Below are positions 35,496-44,760 of a DNA stretch of 64,000 bases, piece after piece. The stretch lies in the NCBI RefSeq assembly GCF_017498085.1, contig NZ_JAGBKM010000016.1, positions 20,644-84,643 on the forward strand, in the 5' to 3' direction. Position 1 is the first letter of the stretch. Each line of letters starts with the position of its first letter. The stretch comes from Psychrobacter coccoides. GTDB lineage: Bacteria; Pseudomonadota; Gammaproteobacteria; Pseudomonadales; Moraxellaceae. The translations under genes were made by a program, and so were the position numbers. The notes beneath the pieces are model-generated. The model was not told the DNA's origin. It saw only the letters and a list, made by a program, of their open reading frames with translations, and did no database searches.

Positions 35496-35895
35496 CAGGA
35501 TCAGTGGTATAAATACTGGCGTCACTGTCACTAATTCTGGTTTGTGCCAACCCTGATTCATTAGTATGCGCTGCTGCGGTGATTTTTTTACCAGCTTCGT
35601 TACTGGTCAGTTTATAGGTATCTTTTGTTGCACCCTCTATCGCTTGGCCGTCTGCAAACCACTGGTAGTTGACACTAGAGTTCGGCACACCATCAGCATC
35701 CTGAATCTTCGCGCTTAACATGCCATCCTTATTGCCCCTGACTATCATACCAATAGAGGCATTAGAGATAGTGAAGTGACTAAATAGCTTGTTGTCGGCA
35801 GCCATAGCTGTCACCTTACTGTCTGGCACATCCATACATCCCGTGCTAAAAGCAAGTAGAGAAAATGAAGTGAGTAAGAGTAGGGGATATTTCAT
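35496..35895 (-). pseudogene. Beta-helix/RTX lipoprotein gene, 5' part (split by IS5-type element)
   Basis: The first 134 residues of the split gene. A signal peptide with lipobox FSTGC places a lipidated Cys at 20. An Ig-like domain (about 45-130) follows, with SVNYQWFADGQAIEGATKDTY close to the third repeat of the intact paralogue. The frame runs to YTTDPA, then into the CTAG repeat and the IS. Joined to the 3' part it would give 603 residues. In the current state the frame reads a few IS codons and stops (ARMC). A lipoprotein signal on a protein with an RTX C-terminus is odd, since RTX proteins normally leave through type I secretion. Confidence 0.85.
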
Positions 35896-36257
35896 TTATT
35901 ATCTCAGCTTTATGATTGATCGACTCGAATGAACAGCTATGGTGAATGAGACTTACCTATATAGGACTTATAATAAAGACATGACCTATAGTTTTAAAAT
36001 TGGTTCTTCATGCTCATTTCCTAAAAGGCTAACGATATCGTTTTAGTTAATAATGAAGATAGTAGTAAAAAACAGAGTTGGATACAACCTAACCAGTTAA
36101 CAACATAGTTTTATTTCCCTCTAACAATAAGCATACTCTTGAGAATGTCTAAAAATATGAGATGCAAAAACGATACACGCAAAAAAGCTCTCAAGTAAAT
36201 TTACTTGATAGCTTTTTTTAACTAAGACACCTTTTTTGATCACATATACACTACGCG
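35896..36257 (-). other. Intergenic region between the two beta-helix/RTX genes
   Basis: An AT-rich 362-base gap that must hold the promoter of the split gene, and the terminator described at 36181. I see no ORF, repeat or motif otherwise. Confidence 0.35.
36181..36220 (-). terminator. Terminator after the intact RTX gene
   Basis: AAAAGCTCTCAAGTAAA and TTTACTTGATAGCTTTT pair with one mismatch and are flanked by A and T runs on both sides. It can act on either strand and here closes the leftward RTX transcript. Confidence 0.8.
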
Positions 36258-39071
36258 TTACATGATAATGAAATCATCCATCGTCAGTGTTTGATTTACT
36301 GTCGCAAACTGAACTTCGGAGAAAGCATTATCGGAGCCATCCGCATCAAAATACAATTTATTACCTTTTTGCAAGACACGAGTATTAGCGTCTGATCGCT
36401 CGCCATCTGCAGCAAACCAATTACCTTCTAAGCTCTCGATACTAAGGTCTCCAAATATCACTTCACTTAGACCAATCTGATCTCCTTCTCTTGAGTTGAA
36501 GTCTGTGATAGTATCGATATTCTTCGCACCCAACTCACTATTAAAGAGAAAAATATCTGCGCCATCACCACCCGTTAGGATATCCCGACCGTAGCCACCA
36601 TTGAGTATATCATTTCCAAAGCCACCTTGAAGAGCGTCATTGCCGTCAGTACCAATAACTAAGTTGTCAAATACCTCGTTACCCTGGCCTCTGTCATCGA
36701 TATCATGACGCCTGACCTCATTACCATTGGTAACAACCGTATTACCGCTCACTTCAATACCGTTGGTGTTATCATCAAGTGCGATACCAGTGAGTACTCG
36801 GCCATCTGCACTAAATGCGGTACCGACACCATCAATGAAGTTGTTAGTAATCTGCCCATCGGTAACCCCATTTAGAAGGATATTCAGTCCATTACCCACT
36901 ACCTCATTGCCATCTACAGTTATATTGTTAATCCCATGATTAACCCCAGAGGCTCTTTCGGATATGACAATACCATTGCCTTCGTTATTTAAAGATTGAG
37001 AGCTAATGATACTAACATTAGTTACAAGGTCATTATTATCTGGTTCTATGTTAATACCCGCGCTAGGCTGCGCACCTTTAGTGTTTTTAAAGACAGAGTT
37101 GATAATTTCGATACCATCGCCATCAACGATAGTGATGCCTTGACGACTGTTATTATCAGAAACCACATTGTAAATTGTCACATTTTCACTCTGACTCTCA
37201 TTTTCCCCAATATAAACGCCATCACCTCGAAAATCTTGTACATTTACATTTTCAATCGTGACGTCTTTGGCACCCAATATACCTATACCTATACCCCAAT
37301 GGCTACCTGTACCGAAATGTTCATATCGATCACCGACTATAGTACCACCTGTGACATTTACATTTTCGACATCTCTAATAAATAGAACGTAATGGCTCTC
37401 TTGATTACTAGGTATGGCCTCAAGTACCGTGTTATCTTCCATTTTTACGGTAACATTGCTACGCATCCATATACCGTTAGAGGTGGTATCTATCAGATAG
37501 TTGCCGTCAGGAATGTAAACTGTTCCACCACCATTATTAGAAACAAAATTAATGGCTTTCTGAATAGCAGCAGTGTCATCTGTGCTGCCATTTCCTTTAG
37601 CGCCATATTTACCATCGGTCACATCCACCACCAGTGAACCAGCAGGGTCAGTGGTATAGATATTGGCGTCGCTATCGCTTACTAAACTTTCAGTAGAACC
37701 TTTGTTATCCGTATATGATGCTTTGACTGTAATTGCTTTTCCGGCTTCTTTGCTAGTAAGACTGTAGGTACTTTGCGTAGCGCCATCAATGCGTTGGCCG
37801 TCTGCAAACCACTGGTAAGTGACACCTGATTTTGGCACACCGTCAGCATCGTCGATCTTGGCGCTTAAGATGCCAACTTTGTTGCCGCTGATGGTTATAC
37901 TAGCAGAGGCGTTATTGGGGTTGCTATTGATAGAAGGCCCGATCGACTCACTATCAGTGCTAGGACCAACTACTTGACCCATTGCTGGAGGCTGCACTTC
38001 ACCTTCTGGCTTTTCAATACCTTCATTACGCACGACTTTTGCGGTAGCAGCACTCAATGATTTCTCAGAAAAGTCAGCATCATCAGTGTAGGTTGCTTGT
38101 ACTGTTAGATGACTGCTGATGACACCGGTATCTGGTGTGTAAGTGCTCTTAGTTGCGCCTCTGATAGGATTACCACCTGCATACCATTGATAGCTGATAC
38201 CAGAGTTAGGGACACCATCGGCATCTTTGATGACGGCTGTTAAAGTCTCGCCAACTTTTGCTACGCCATCAATACTAACAATGGCTGGGTTGTTTTTTAG
38301 CTCACTTCCAGCTGTTACAACTTTTGCAGTGGCCGCACTTAATGTATTTTCAGAAAAGTTAGCACCATCAGTATAGGTTGCTCGCACTGTGAGATGACTG
38401 CTAATGACACCGGTATCTGGTGTGTAAGTACTTTTGGTTGCACCTCTAATGGGATTACCACCTGCATACCATTGGTAGCTGATACCAGAATTAGGTATAC
38501 CATCAGCATCTTTAACGATGGCTGTTAAGGTCTCGCCAACTCTTGCCTCACCATCAATGCTAATGATGGCTGGGTTGTTCTTGGATTCTTTCATTTGTGT
38601 TTGCTCTAGTTTAATTAGTGAACGTGGAGGGCTGTCAGAAGAACTACCCAATGCTGTTACAGTACCAAGCACTCCTAATGATCCTAAGCCGACAAAAAAC
38701 CATGGCTTGTAGAATTTAGAGATATTGTTATCTGGAGTTATATTCTCCATACTAGATAGCTCAGATGTTGATATATCTGTGCCTAGGGGATAAATATAAC
38801 GCTGACCATCAGCTTCAAGCCCAGTGATAACAACGGAATCTTGGTTATTGGTGTAGTAGTCTTTTAGCACAAAAAAAGATTCATCTTGATCAATAACTAA
38901 TAAGTCGTTATCTTCACGTGAAAACTTAACTTGTTTAGGTGCAAGACCTAAAGAGTCAGCAAGTAAAAACTGAGATCCAGATCTCACATCAATAGCTTGC
39001 AAGTTATCTACTTCTGCCACTAGTAACTGTTGTCCTTGTGGCGTAATTACTTTTAAAGTTTGCAGGGTCAT
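36258..39071 (-). CDS. Secreted beta-helix RTX protein with BapA-like prefix and Ig repeats
   Basis: The 937-aa product has four parts. Residues 1-145 resemble the prefix of Bap-type adhesins, with a hydrophobic segment at 121-142. Two near-identical Ig-like repeats lie at about 166-252 and 260-346, and a divergent third at 387-475. A right-handed beta-helix spans 480-800 and opens VVDVTDGKYGAKGN, with GDGVYIG at 616-622 and SAGINIEPDNN at 670-680. Calcium-binding GGxGxD-type repeats (806-840) and an M10-type C-terminus, marking type I secretion, end it. The shape recalls mannuronan C5-epimerases and lyases, but their catalytic DPHE is not seen, so the sugar and reaction are unknown. No exporter gene is in the window. 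It is paralogous to the IS-split gene. Confidence 0.85.
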   Translation of the reverse strand: MTLQTLKVITPQGQQLLVAEVDNLQAIDVRSGSQFLLADSLGLAPKQVKFSREDNDLLVIDQDESFFVLKDYYTNNQDSVVITGLEADGQRYIYPLGTDISTSELSSMENITPDNNISKFYKPWFFVGLGSLGVLGTVTALGSSSDSPPRSLIKLEQTQMKESKNNPAIISIDGEARVGETLTAIVKDADGIPNSGISYQWYAGGNPIRGATKSTYTPDTGVISSHLTVRATYTDGANFSENTLSAATAKVVTAGSELKNNPAIVSIDGVAKVGETLTAVIKDADGVPNSGISYQWYAGGNPIRGATKSTYTPDTGVISSHLTVQATYTDDADFSEKSLSAATAKVVRNEGIEKPEGEVQPPAMGQVVGPSTDSESIGPSINSNPNNASASITISGNKVGILSAKIDDADGVPKSGVTYQWFADGQRIDGATQSTYSLTSKEAGKAITVKASYTDNKGSTESLVSDSDANIYTTDPAGSLVVDVTDGKYGAKGNGSTDDTAAIQKAINFVSNNGGGTVYIPDGNYLIDTTSNGIWMRSNVTVKMEDNTVLEAIPSNQESHYVLFIRDVENVNVTGGTIVGDRYEHFGTGSHWGIGIGILGAKDVTIENVNVQDFRGDGVYIGENESQSENVTIYNVVSDNNSRQGITIVDGDGIEIINSVFKNTKGAQPSAGINIEPDNNDLVTNVSIISSQSLNNEGNGIVISERASGVNHGINNITVDGNEVVGNGLNILLNGVTDGQITNNFIDGVGTAFSADGRVLTGIALDDNTNGIEVSGNTVVTNGNEVRRHDIDDRGQGNEVFDNLVIGTDGNDALQGGFGNDILNGGYGRDILTGGDGADIFLFNSELGAKNIDTITDFNSREGDQIGLSEVIFGDLSIESLEGNWFAADGERSDANTRVLQKGNKLYFDADGSDNAFSEVQFATVNQTLTMDDFIIM
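38029..38582 (-). repeat. Tandem Ig-like coding repeat in the RTX gene
   Basis: Two direct copies, about 38029-38301 and 38317-38582, are near-identical in DNA as well as protein (SISYQWYAGGNPIRGATKST-type core, with Asn or Gly changes). They are separated by a 15-base spacer. High DNA identity suggests recent duplication and lets the repeat number change by recombination. Confidence 0.75.
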
Positions 39072-39599
39072 AAGAGGCCTTAAATCTATACCAGCTAGAT
39101 AGGCGCATCCTCTCAGGCATCTTTTGTTGTCTTGATAAGCATCAAATATTTAGCAAATCGCTACAAGCAATCGATATATCCAGTGATTGAAGTGAGTGTA
39201 AACGCCATATCTTTGTCGTAATATTTTCATTAACAGTCGCTACAATGAAAAAGCTAAAAGATTAGGCACTCTTACTTACAAAATCCAAATATTACTTAAT
39301 TTAATATTAAGCACACTTCTCAGTTTCATCTGTTTACATCTTTCGATAACAGGTGAAGAGCCTACAGCACTTTTGTAACGCTCGCGTAAAAGAAGGTTGG
39401 CTTATGGATGTATGTCAATTGCTTATATCTTTTAATTTTTAACTTTCGTAGCCAATTAAAATTAAGTCATAAACACAAGTTTAGTATGGGATATAACCGC
39501 TTGTTTTTATGCAAAATCTATGCCATCAATGACATACAATTGGAAAGTATTACCATAAAAATTATGCTGTAATACAAGGCATTTTTCGTGTTTCAAACA
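39072..39599. other. Intergenic region purL / RTX gene
   Basis: A 528-base AT-rich stretch upstream of the RTX gene, which must hold its promoter. TGTATGTCA near 39410 and TGACATACA near 39530 are an inverted pair about 110 bases apart, of unknown meaning. I see no ORF or known regulatory fold. Confidence 0.3.
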
Positions 39600-39630
39600 C
39601 AAAAAAGGTGAGCCGAAGCCCACCTTTTTC
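39600..39630 (-). terminator. Terminator after purL
   Basis: On the minus strand AGGTGGGC and GCTCACCT pair with one mismatch around a TTCG loop and are followed by six T. It closes the purL transcript. Confidence 0.85.
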
Positions 39631-39664
39631 TATGTCTAAAACAAGTATCAAAGTCCAAATAAAC

Positions 39665-42600
39665 CTATCTTAACCAAGCACGGGCGTTACGGAACATACG
39701 CATCCACGCGCCGTCCTCGTCCCATTCTTCTGGTTTCCAGCTGTGGTTGTAGGCTTTTAGATTACGCTCAGGATGTGGCATCATAATCGTCACGCGACCG
39801 TCAGTGCTACACAGACCAGTGACACCGCCGAGCGAACCGTTTGGATTAAGCGGATAAGTCTCAGTCGGATGACCTTGGCTATCGACATAACGCATGGCGA
39901 GCTGACCGTGCCGCGCCATACCATCGATCTCGGTGTTATCCAGTGTGGCATAGCCTTCACCATGCGCCACAGCGATTGGCAAGATGCTATCTTGCATGCC
40001 TTTGAACAGGATGGACTTGGTACGCTCGACTTTGACGTTGACCGTACGCGCTTCAAATCGAGCTGACTGGTTGGCGATGAAACGTGGGAAGTTCTCTGCG
40101 CCTGGAATCAAGTCTTTGAGCTGCGCCATCATCTGACAGCCGTTACAAACGCCTAGAGAGAAGGTATCCGGACGGGCAAAGAAGCGCACAAACTGCATGC
40201 GCAGCTCGTCATGGAACAAGATAGAGTTCGCCCAGCCAGAGCCTGCGCCAAGGACGTCACCGTAACTAAAGCCGCCACAAGCGACCAGACCGTCGAAGTC
40301 ACGTAGATTGATGCGACCTTCTAGCAGATCACTCATGTGCACGTCGACCGCTTCAAAGCCAGCTTGGGTAAAGCCTGCCGCCATTTCTGACTGACCATTG
40401 ACGCCTTGCTCACGCAGGATAGCAACTCTTGGTTTGCTTTCACGGCTATTTAAATACGGCTCTTCAATTTTTTGATTGAGATCAAAGTTTGGTGCAGCGA
40501 TCAGACCTTTATGGTTAGTATCAGCAATCAAGTCATACTCTTGCTGCACACACGTTGGGTTGTCACGGCGGCGGGCGATTTGGTAGCTGACTTGGCTCCA
40601 CTCTTGCTGCAGCTCAGAACGGCTAAAGCGTAGGGTATCGTCACCCATCAGCGTTGGCGTTTGAATGATTAAGCTGTCTTCTTCGGTACTTTGACCGACG
40701 AGACTGAGCATATCGCTGACGTTATACTGCTCTGCCAACTCCATCAAAGCCGTAACGTTTTCGGGCAATACTTGAATCACTGCGCCCAGCTCTTCGCTAA
40801 ACAGTTGACCGAGCAAATTGTCATCAGTCAATGACAGTTTGATACCTTGACGGCTGGTGAATTGCATTTCTGCAATCGTCGCCAGCAGTCCACCATCGCC
40901 GATATCGTGATAGGCGCTGATAACGCCTTGCGCATTACCCGCTTGGATAAAGTTAAAGAAGTCGACCAAGTCGCTTGGCTGCGCCAAATCTGGGCAGTCA
41001 TCGCCTAGCTGACTTTGCGTTTGCGCAAGAATTGAGCCGCCCAGACGCAATTGACCTTTGGATAAATCGATACGATAGAAGGCGCTATCGCCGTTGACAA
41101 GCTCAGGGGTTAGCGTTTTTGTCACATCAGTTACAGGCGCAAAAGCAGTAATCACAAGGCTCATAGGCGAGACGACTGATTTGTCTTGGCTGTCACCGTC
41201 ACTATTATCGTTGTCAGTCCAGTTGGCACGCATCGATAGTGAATCTTTGCCGACTGGAATGGCGATACCGAGTGCTGGGCATAGCTCTTCGCCGATGGCG
41301 TGCACCGCATCAAACAATGCGGCGTCTTCCGTATCATCCCCGCAAGCGGCCATCCAGTTCGCTGACATAGTGATATCAGATAGCTGAGCGATACATGCGC
41401 CAGCGATGTTGGTAATCGCTTCACCAACAGCCAGACGTGCAGAAGCTTTTGGATCGATAAGCGCAACAGGGGTTCGCTCACCGATACTCATCGCCTCTCC
41501 AGTCATCGGCTGACCATCGATAACTTGTAAGCCTGACGCCGTCACCGCACAGTCAGCGACGGGCACTTGATAGCGACCGACATACTGATCACGTACCACC
41601 ATACCTGTGATCGAGCGGTCACCAATGCTAATCAAAAATGACTTGCTGGCGACAGTTGGATGACGTAGCACGTCTTTGATTGATTCGGCTAGATTAACTT
41701 CAGCTAACTCTAATGCTGGCAAGGTGGTTTCTTGACGCTCAAAGCTACGCTGCATCTGCGGCGTACCACCGAGCAATACTTGCATCGGCATATTGACTGG
41801 CTGATCAGGGAGCAACTCATCATCGACCACGAGCTGACGAATCTCAGTTGCTTCTCCTAAGATGGCATATGGGCAGCGCTCACGGGCACAGATGGCATCA
41901 AACTGCGCCTTGCTTTCGGGACGAATCGCTAATACATAACGCTCTTGCGCCTCATTTGACCAAATGGCCATCGGCGACATGCCTGCCTCTAATGATGGGA
42001 TTTTGCGCAAGTTCAGGTGCGCGCCCATATCATGGTCATCGACCAGCTCTGGCATGGCATTTGACAGTCCACCTGCCCCAACATCGTGGATAGAGACGAT
42101 TGGGTTGCCGTCTTTACTGTTGTTGCTTACATCGATATCGTTGCCAGCTAAGGCCCAGCAGCGATCGATGACTTCCTGACAGCGACGCTCCATCTCAGCG
42201 TTATCACGCTGTACAGAGGCGAAGTCCAAGCCTTCATCTAGCTCACCACTATCGACCGACGATGCTGCACCGCCGCCAAGACCAATCTGCATCGCAGGGC
42301 CACCAAGGACGATAAGCAAGTCGCCTTCACGAATGGCATTTTTTTCAATGAGGTTGCGTTTGATATTGCCGTAACCACCTGCCAGCATGATGGGCTTATG
42401 ATAGCCACGCATCTCGCTGCCGTCTTTTTCCGCTGAGGTATCCAGTTGGAAGCTGCGGAAATAACCGCATAGGTTAGGACGACCAAACTCATTGGAAAAA
42501 TTGGCTGAGCCTAATGGTGCTTCCGTCATAATCTCAAGACTGGTCGCCATACGATCGGGTGTACCATAATCCTGCGTGCTTAATTGACCTGACTGCTCCC

Positions 42601-43681
42601 ACTTTTCAACCATCTCTGGAATGTGCAAATGTGACACATGAAAACCTGTGAGACCTGCTTTGGGCTTACCACCACGGCCAGTTGCGCCTTCATCACGAAT
42701 CTCACCGCCCGCACCTGTCGCGGCACCGGCATAAGGGGCAATCGCCGTTGGATGGTTGTGAGTTTCCACCTTCATTAAAATATCGATGGCTTCTTGATGA
42801 AAGTCATACGGATGAGCAGAGTTAGGATCTTGAGCGTCAGTCGGCACAGGGTAATAACGCATGCCTTCCGCCCCTGTTCTAACCGCTGCGTTGTCTTTAT
42901 ACGCAGATAGGATGCCTTGCGGGTTTGACTGATAGGTGTTTTTAATCATCTGAAACAATGATTTTGGCTGTACCTTGCCATCTATCGTCCATTCAGCGTT
43001 AAAAATCTTGTGACGGCAATGCTCAGAGTTGGCCTGCGCAAACATCATCAGCTCAACGTCCGTTGGATTGCGCCCCAGCTCATTGACATAAGCATTCATT
43101 AGGTAGTCAATATCTTCGCTCGATAGCGCAAAGCCAAACTCGGTATTGGCCGATTCAAGCGCTGCCTGACCTTGCCCAATCACATCAATATGATTAAGCG
43201 AGGCTGGCGGCTCATCATCGAACAGTTTATTCACCTCATTTAAATCGTAGACCAAGCTTTGGGTCATGCGATCAAACAACAGTTGCTCAGCAGCCGCTGG
43301 CAATTTTGTGTTTACCTCGTCGCCTGCTTTTTCAGTAAGGGTTAGCGTATAGACGATGACACGCTCGACACGATTGATCTGAATGTCACAGTTATTAAAG
43401 ATGTCGGTCGCTTTGCTGGCCCACGGTGATATGGTGCCAAAGCGAGGGCTGACGACGACTTGAATTTGGTTGTCTTGCGGAGCGTCAAGCTCAATACTTT
43501 CTTTTACACCAAGCAAATCTTGCGCTTTTTTGCGCTCATCACCTTCGAGATTGCGTGATAGCACATACACTTGCTGGGTATTGATTTGACTGACATTTAT
43601 TTCGGTCTTTTGCTGAAACTGACTGATGAGTTGCTGCGTCTGAAAATCGGTAAGAAACGGTTGTCCGGCGATGGTCATCAT
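39665..43681 (-). CDS. purL: Phosphoribosylformylglycinamidine synthase
   Basis: The large single-chain PurL converts FGAR and glutamine to FGAM in purine synthesis. At 1338 aa it holds an N-terminal PurS-like part, two AIRS-type ATP-binding halves (KVETHNHPTAIAPYAGAATGAGGEIRD near 300) and a C-terminal glutamine amidotransferase. The nucleophile is the Cys of GVCNGCQMM, with the matching HPERN at the end. The length is somewhat above E. coli's 1295. It is a lone gene with its own terminator. Two Met codons at the start leave the first residue uncertain by one codon. Confidence 0.97.
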   Translation of the reverse strand: MMTIAGQPFLTDFQTQQLISQFQQKTEINVSQINTQQVYVLSRNLEGDERKKAQDLLGVKESIELDAPQDNQIQVVVSPRFGTISPWASKATDIFNNCDIQINRVERVIVYTLTLTEKAGDEVNTKLPAAAEQLLFDRMTQSLVYDLNEVNKLFDDEPPASLNHIDVIGQGQAALESANTEFGFALSSEDIDYLMNAYVNELGRNPTDVELMMFAQANSEHCRHKIFNAEWTIDGKVQPKSLFQMIKNTYQSNPQGILSAYKDNAAVRTGAEGMRYYPVPTDAQDPNSAHPYDFHQEAIDILMKVETHNHPTAIAPYAGAATGAGGEIRDEGATGRGGKPKAGLTGFHVSHLHIPEMVEKWEQSGQLSTQDYGTPDRMATSLEIMTEAPLGSANFSNEFGRPNLCGYFRSFQLDTSAEKDGSEMRGYHKPIMLAGGYGNIKRNLIEKNAIREGDLLIVLGGPAMQIGLGGGAASSVDSGELDEGLDFASVQRDNAEMERRCQEVIDRCWALAGNDIDVSNNSKDGNPIVSIHDVGAGGLSNAMPELVDDHDMGAHLNLRKIPSLEAGMSPMAIWSNEAQERYVLAIRPESKAQFDAICARERCPYAILGEATEIRQLVVDDELLPDQPVNMPMQVLLGGTPQMQRSFERQETTLPALELAEVNLAESIKDVLRHPTVASKSFLISIGDRSITGMVVRDQYVGRYQVPVADCAVTASGLQVIDGQPMTGEAMSIGERTPVALIDPKASARLAVGEAITNIAGACIAQLSDITMSANWMAACGDDTEDAALFDAVHAIGEELCPALGIAIPVGKDSLSMRANWTDNDNSDGDSQDKSVVSPMSLVITAFAPVTDVTKTLTPELVNGDSAFYRIDLSKGQLRLGGSILAQTQSQLGDDCPDLAQPSDLVDFFNFIQAGNAQGVISAYHDIGDGGLLATIAEMQFTSRQGIKLSLTDDNLLGQLFSEELGAVIQVLPENVTALMELAEQYNVSDMLSLVGQSTEEDSLIIQTPTLMGDDTLRFSRSELQQEWSQVSYQIARRRDNPTCVQQEYDLIADTNHKGLIAAPNFDLNQKIEEPYLNSRESKPRVAILREQGVNGQSEMAAGFTQAGFEAVDVHMSDLLEGRINLRDFDGLVACGGFSYGDVLGAGSGWANSILFHDELRMQFVRFFARPDTFSLGVCNGCQMMAQLKDLIPGAENFPRFIANQSARFEARTVNVKVERTKSILFKGMQDSILPIAVAHGEGYATLDNTEIDGMARHGQLAMRYVDSQGHPTETYPLNPNGSLGGVTGLCSTDGRVTIMMPHPERNLKAYNHSWKPEEWDEDGAWMRMFRNARAWLR

Positions 43682-44152
43682 AAAGGCATAATCCGTAAGA
43701 TTAAGGCATCTCTGCCATGCAAAGTAAATGGTCTGCGTATTATAACAAGAAGCCCTGTAATAAGCAGGTCAAAACCCAGATAAATTACTAAAGGTCCAGC
43801 TAGCGGGCTACCCAGTATGTGCGACTGACTGAATTTTTTATACTGTCTCTTATGAGGCTCGGCGCTTTGTGCGCCTAAATGTTTCAAGACAGAAAGCTTA
43901 AGCACATGGTGTCACAATTTTTACCTAACCCTTATAGTCCTTACAAACACTCACATCGCATTACTGGCAACCTATATAAACACACCGCTTTTAGTCGTTA
44001 TGCTGTGTATGAAAGCTGCTTGGCGGTAGGTGGTGTGAGCAACAGCATTTAGCGTGCTAATACCCTCTTTGGACCAAAGCCTAACCGCCGCAACAAGCAT
44101 GACTTATAACTTATTTATAAACATTCACTATAATAAAGACAAGGATATCCCT
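43682..44152. other. Divergent intergenic region purL / PNPOx-like gene
   Basis: A 471-base gap holding the promoters of both genes. A short GGCGC-TTTGT-GCGCC hairpin lies at about 43859-43873. I found no clear PurR-type operator. The open frames here have no ribosome site and look like noise. Confidence 0.35.
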
Positions 44153-44647
44153 ATGAGTAAACAAGACCATATCGAAAAAATTCAAGACGTGATTAAAGAC
44201 GTAAAATTCGCCATGATGAGTACGGTAAACAGCAAAGGCGACTTACATGCTTGGCCGATGACCACCAATAAGGCCGATATTAATGCCAGAGAAATCTGGT
44301 TTATCGGTGCAAAAGAATCAGACGTGGTCAAAGACATTCAGGACAATGCTAATATTGGCTTAACTTATGCCAATCAGGATGACAAAAATTATGTCTCAAT
44401 CACTGGTGATGCTGAATTACTAGACGACAAGGACAAACTAGATGAGCTTTGGTCACCGGCTTACAATGCTTTTTTTGCACAAGGTAAGGAAGACCCAAGT
44501 GTGCAGCTGATTAAAGTGGTGCCAAAAGGAGCAGAGTGCTGGTTAAGTGGTAGCTCTGTGGTCAATATGTTTAAGATGGCCACGGCTGCTGTGCAAGATG
44601 GTGAGACAGCCAAAGATATGGGCGAAACGTTTTCAGTAACGCTGTAG
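44153..44647 (+). CDS. Pyridoxamine 5'-phosphate oxidase-fold general stress protein
   Basis: The 164-aa product has the split-barrel flavin-binding fold of the PNPOx-like family, subgroup general stress protein 26. It shows the stretch FAMMSTVNSKGDLHAWPMTTNK, the barrel strands REIWFIGAKES and YVSITGDAELL, and the C-terminal VKVVPKGAECWL. It probably binds FMN or F420-like cofactors; the true reaction is unknown. The start at 44153 follows AAGGATATCCCT. It is divergent from purL and ends with a strong terminator. Confidence 0.88.
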   Translation: MSKQDHIEKIQDVIKDVKFAMMSTVNSKGDLHAWPMTTNKADINAREIWFIGAKESDVVKDIQDNANIGLTYANQDDKNYVSITGDAELLDDKDKLDELWSPAYNAFFAQGKEDPSVQLIKVVPKGAECWLSGSSVVNMFKMATAAVQDGETAKDMGETFSVTL

Positions 44648-44699
44648 TTTTATCAGCCCCAATAACATAACCAGTGACATAAATGGTCAGTTTAATAAA

Positions 44700-44735
44700 A
44701 AACGCCAGTGACAGGCAGCACTGGCGTTTTTTATG
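44700..44735 (+). terminator. Terminator after the PNPOx-like gene
   Basis: AACGCCAGTG and CACTGGCGTT form a perfect stem around ACAGGCAG and are followed by six T. It may also serve the converging pgsA, because of the preceding A-run. Confidence 0.9.
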
Positions 44736-44760
44736 CGTCTATCATATCAGTCTAATCTGC

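Noticed and set aside
34702..35561. A longer transposase frame running out of the IS at 35561
   Set aside because: Codons beyond 35450 come from the IS end and the host gene; the family's usual start MTRLTLSDAQW is at 35450.
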